A stretch of 5,845 bases of DNA from NCBI GenBank assembly GCA_017993865.1, contig JAGOLU010000056.1, positions 1-5,845 of the forward strand, written 5' to 3'. The translations under genes were made by a program, and so were the position numbers. This DNA is from Candidatus Woesebacteria bacterium. GTDB taxonomy: Bacteria > Patescibacteriota > Microgenomatia > UBA1406 > GWC2-37-13. Below are positions 5,439 to 5,845 of this stretch, one piece after another; position 1 is the first letter of the stretch; the number at the start of each line of letters is the position of its first letter. Below the pieces are notes generated by a model that saw nothing but the letters and a program-made list of their open reading frames with translations, did not search any database and was not told the DNA's origin.

Positions 5439-5483
5439 AGTATTGTTATTTTTGTTCTATTGAGTTATAATCAAAACAATACT
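5439..5483. repeat. Perfect 9-bp inverted repeat with 27-bp spacer
   Basis: AGTATTGTT at 5439-5447 is repeated as its exact reverse complement AACAATACT at 5475-5483, with 27 bp between the arms (36 bp arm to arm). Neither arm is followed by a T-run on either strand, so it is not an ordinary intrinsic terminator. The left arm covers the -35 position (5438-5443) of the promoter of the 81-codon gene, so an operator pair is possible. In an AT-rich spacer a chance match is also possible. Confidence 0.45.
5443..5471 (+). promoter_or_regulatory. Orphan plus-strand promoter candidate
   Basis: TTGTTA (5443-5448, 4/6 to TTGACA) is followed after exactly 17 bp by a perfect TATAAT (5466-5471). No plus-strand gene follows: the first downstream ATG (5513) opens only six codons. 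A transcript starting near 5478 would run antisense into the 3' end of the glycosyltransferase gene. AT-rich sequence makes such matches easy, so confidence is modest. Confidence 0.3.
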
Positions 5484-5500
5484 TAAAAATCCACTACCGA

Positions 5501-5845
5501 TTATTGTGTGATATGACGCTCGATTGCGTGTAGCTGATCGTCAGTGAGAATCTCTTGCAGAGAATCTTTGTATTTCAGATAGAATCGTTTAATATCTGCA
5601 TTGTGCGCATCAGCGTTATTTTCTCGCCCAGAACTCTTACTCAGATTGCTCGCATGAAACCGGTGGAGATAGAGTGGGGAGCGAACATGGGTGGGGAGGC
5701 TGCCTTTGATGAGGAACCGAACGAACAGGTCAAAATCTTGAGCAGCGCCTAACGTTTCATCAAACCCCCCAACTGCATCAAACAATGATTTTGTGTACAT
5801 ACAATTCTGTTGGAAAAAGTGCCAACCGGTGAGCATGCCGGTGAG
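5501..5845 (-). CDS. Family 2 glycosyltransferase, C-terminal part, cut by the window edge
   Basis: The frame is open from the right edge (5845) to TAA at 5501-5503, giving 114 visible residues; the start and the N-terminal nucleotide-binding half lie outside the window. The visible part matches the acceptor-side half of GT-A family 2 enzymes: the FFQQNCMYTKSLFDAVGGFDE stretch (the usual xxxxRxxFxxVGGFDE motif) followed by LGAAQDFDLFVRFL, the position of the ED/QD catalytic-base motif, with Asp of AAQD as the likely base. A basic segment (LPTHVRSPLYLHRFHASNLS) comes next, then a charged helical tail. An internal methionine at 5836 falls before conserved sequence but is not the true start. This type commonly transfers sugars in cell-surface polysaccharide synthesis; the substrate cannot be told. 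It is not a copy of the glycosyltransferase at 3038-3922, which belongs to a different subgroup. Confidence 0.85.
   Translation of the reverse strand, partial: LTGMLTGWHFFQQNCMYTKSLFDAVGGFDETLGAAQDFDLFVRFLIKGSLPTHVRSPLYLHRFHASNLSKSSGRENNADAHNADIKRFYLKYKDSLQEILTDDQLHAIERHITQ

Noticed and set aside
5555..5752. Plus-strand open frame opposite the truncated glycosyltransferase gene
   Set aside because: It lies wholly antisense to a recognised family and has no family-like features of its own.
1..5845. Alternative genetic code (TGA read as glycine)
   Set aside because: TGA ends def, the EamA gene and ychF right after their conserved C-termini, and no conserved protein is interrupted by in-frame TGA.

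Overview
The window looks like a stretch of a Candidatus Patescibacteria (CPR) chromosome, probably Parcubacteria-like. This is inferred from several features together. Genes are small and tightly packed with almost no spacers. The L28 has an insertion-bearing SHTHH / GGRWKKR region. There is a single-pass membrane protein with one fibronectin III domain and a Cys-rich tail, a compact M50 protease, and a WaaE-like glycosyltransferase. Shine-Dalgarno sequences are almost absent. TGA is used as an ordinary stop (def, EamA transporter, ychF), so this is genetic code 11, not the TGA=Gly code of SR1/Gracilibacteria. No marker in the window fixes the lineage, so a phylogeny of YchF or L28 would be needed.

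Layout. A fn3 surface protein (+, 40-630) converges on an M50 site-2-type protease (-, 639-1277). The protease diverges from rpmB (L28, +, 1358-1624) across an 80-bp region with overlapping promoter candidates. rpmB converges on an EamA-type transporter (-, 1634-2488), whose GTG start overlaps the stop of def (peptide deformylase, -, 2485-3018). def diverges from a glycosyltransferase gene (+, 3038-3922) with only 19 bp between the two start codons. That gene converges on ychF (-, 3929-5047) with 6 bp between stops. Upstream of ychF on the same strand lie an 81-codon gene of unknown function (5163-5408) and the 3' part of a second family-2 glycosyltransferase that runs off the right edge (5501-5845).

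The genes mix translation housekeeping (L28, peptide deformylase, the ribosome-associated ATPase YchF) with envelope functions (fn3 protein, intramembrane protease, two glycosyltransferases, a ten-helix transporter). Apart from the coupled def-EamA pair, nothing ties them into one pathway.

The most notable signal is in the expression sites. Several genes have a -10 hexamer 6-8 nt before the start codon and no Shine-Dalgarno sequence, which predicts leaderless mRNAs. The def/glycosyltransferase spacer holds -10-like hexamers on both strands over one palindromic GTATAC core. The three convergent gene pairs abut with 6-9 bp gaps and no visible intrinsic terminators. I found no tRNA, rRNA, CRISPR, insertion sequence or clear new defence system.
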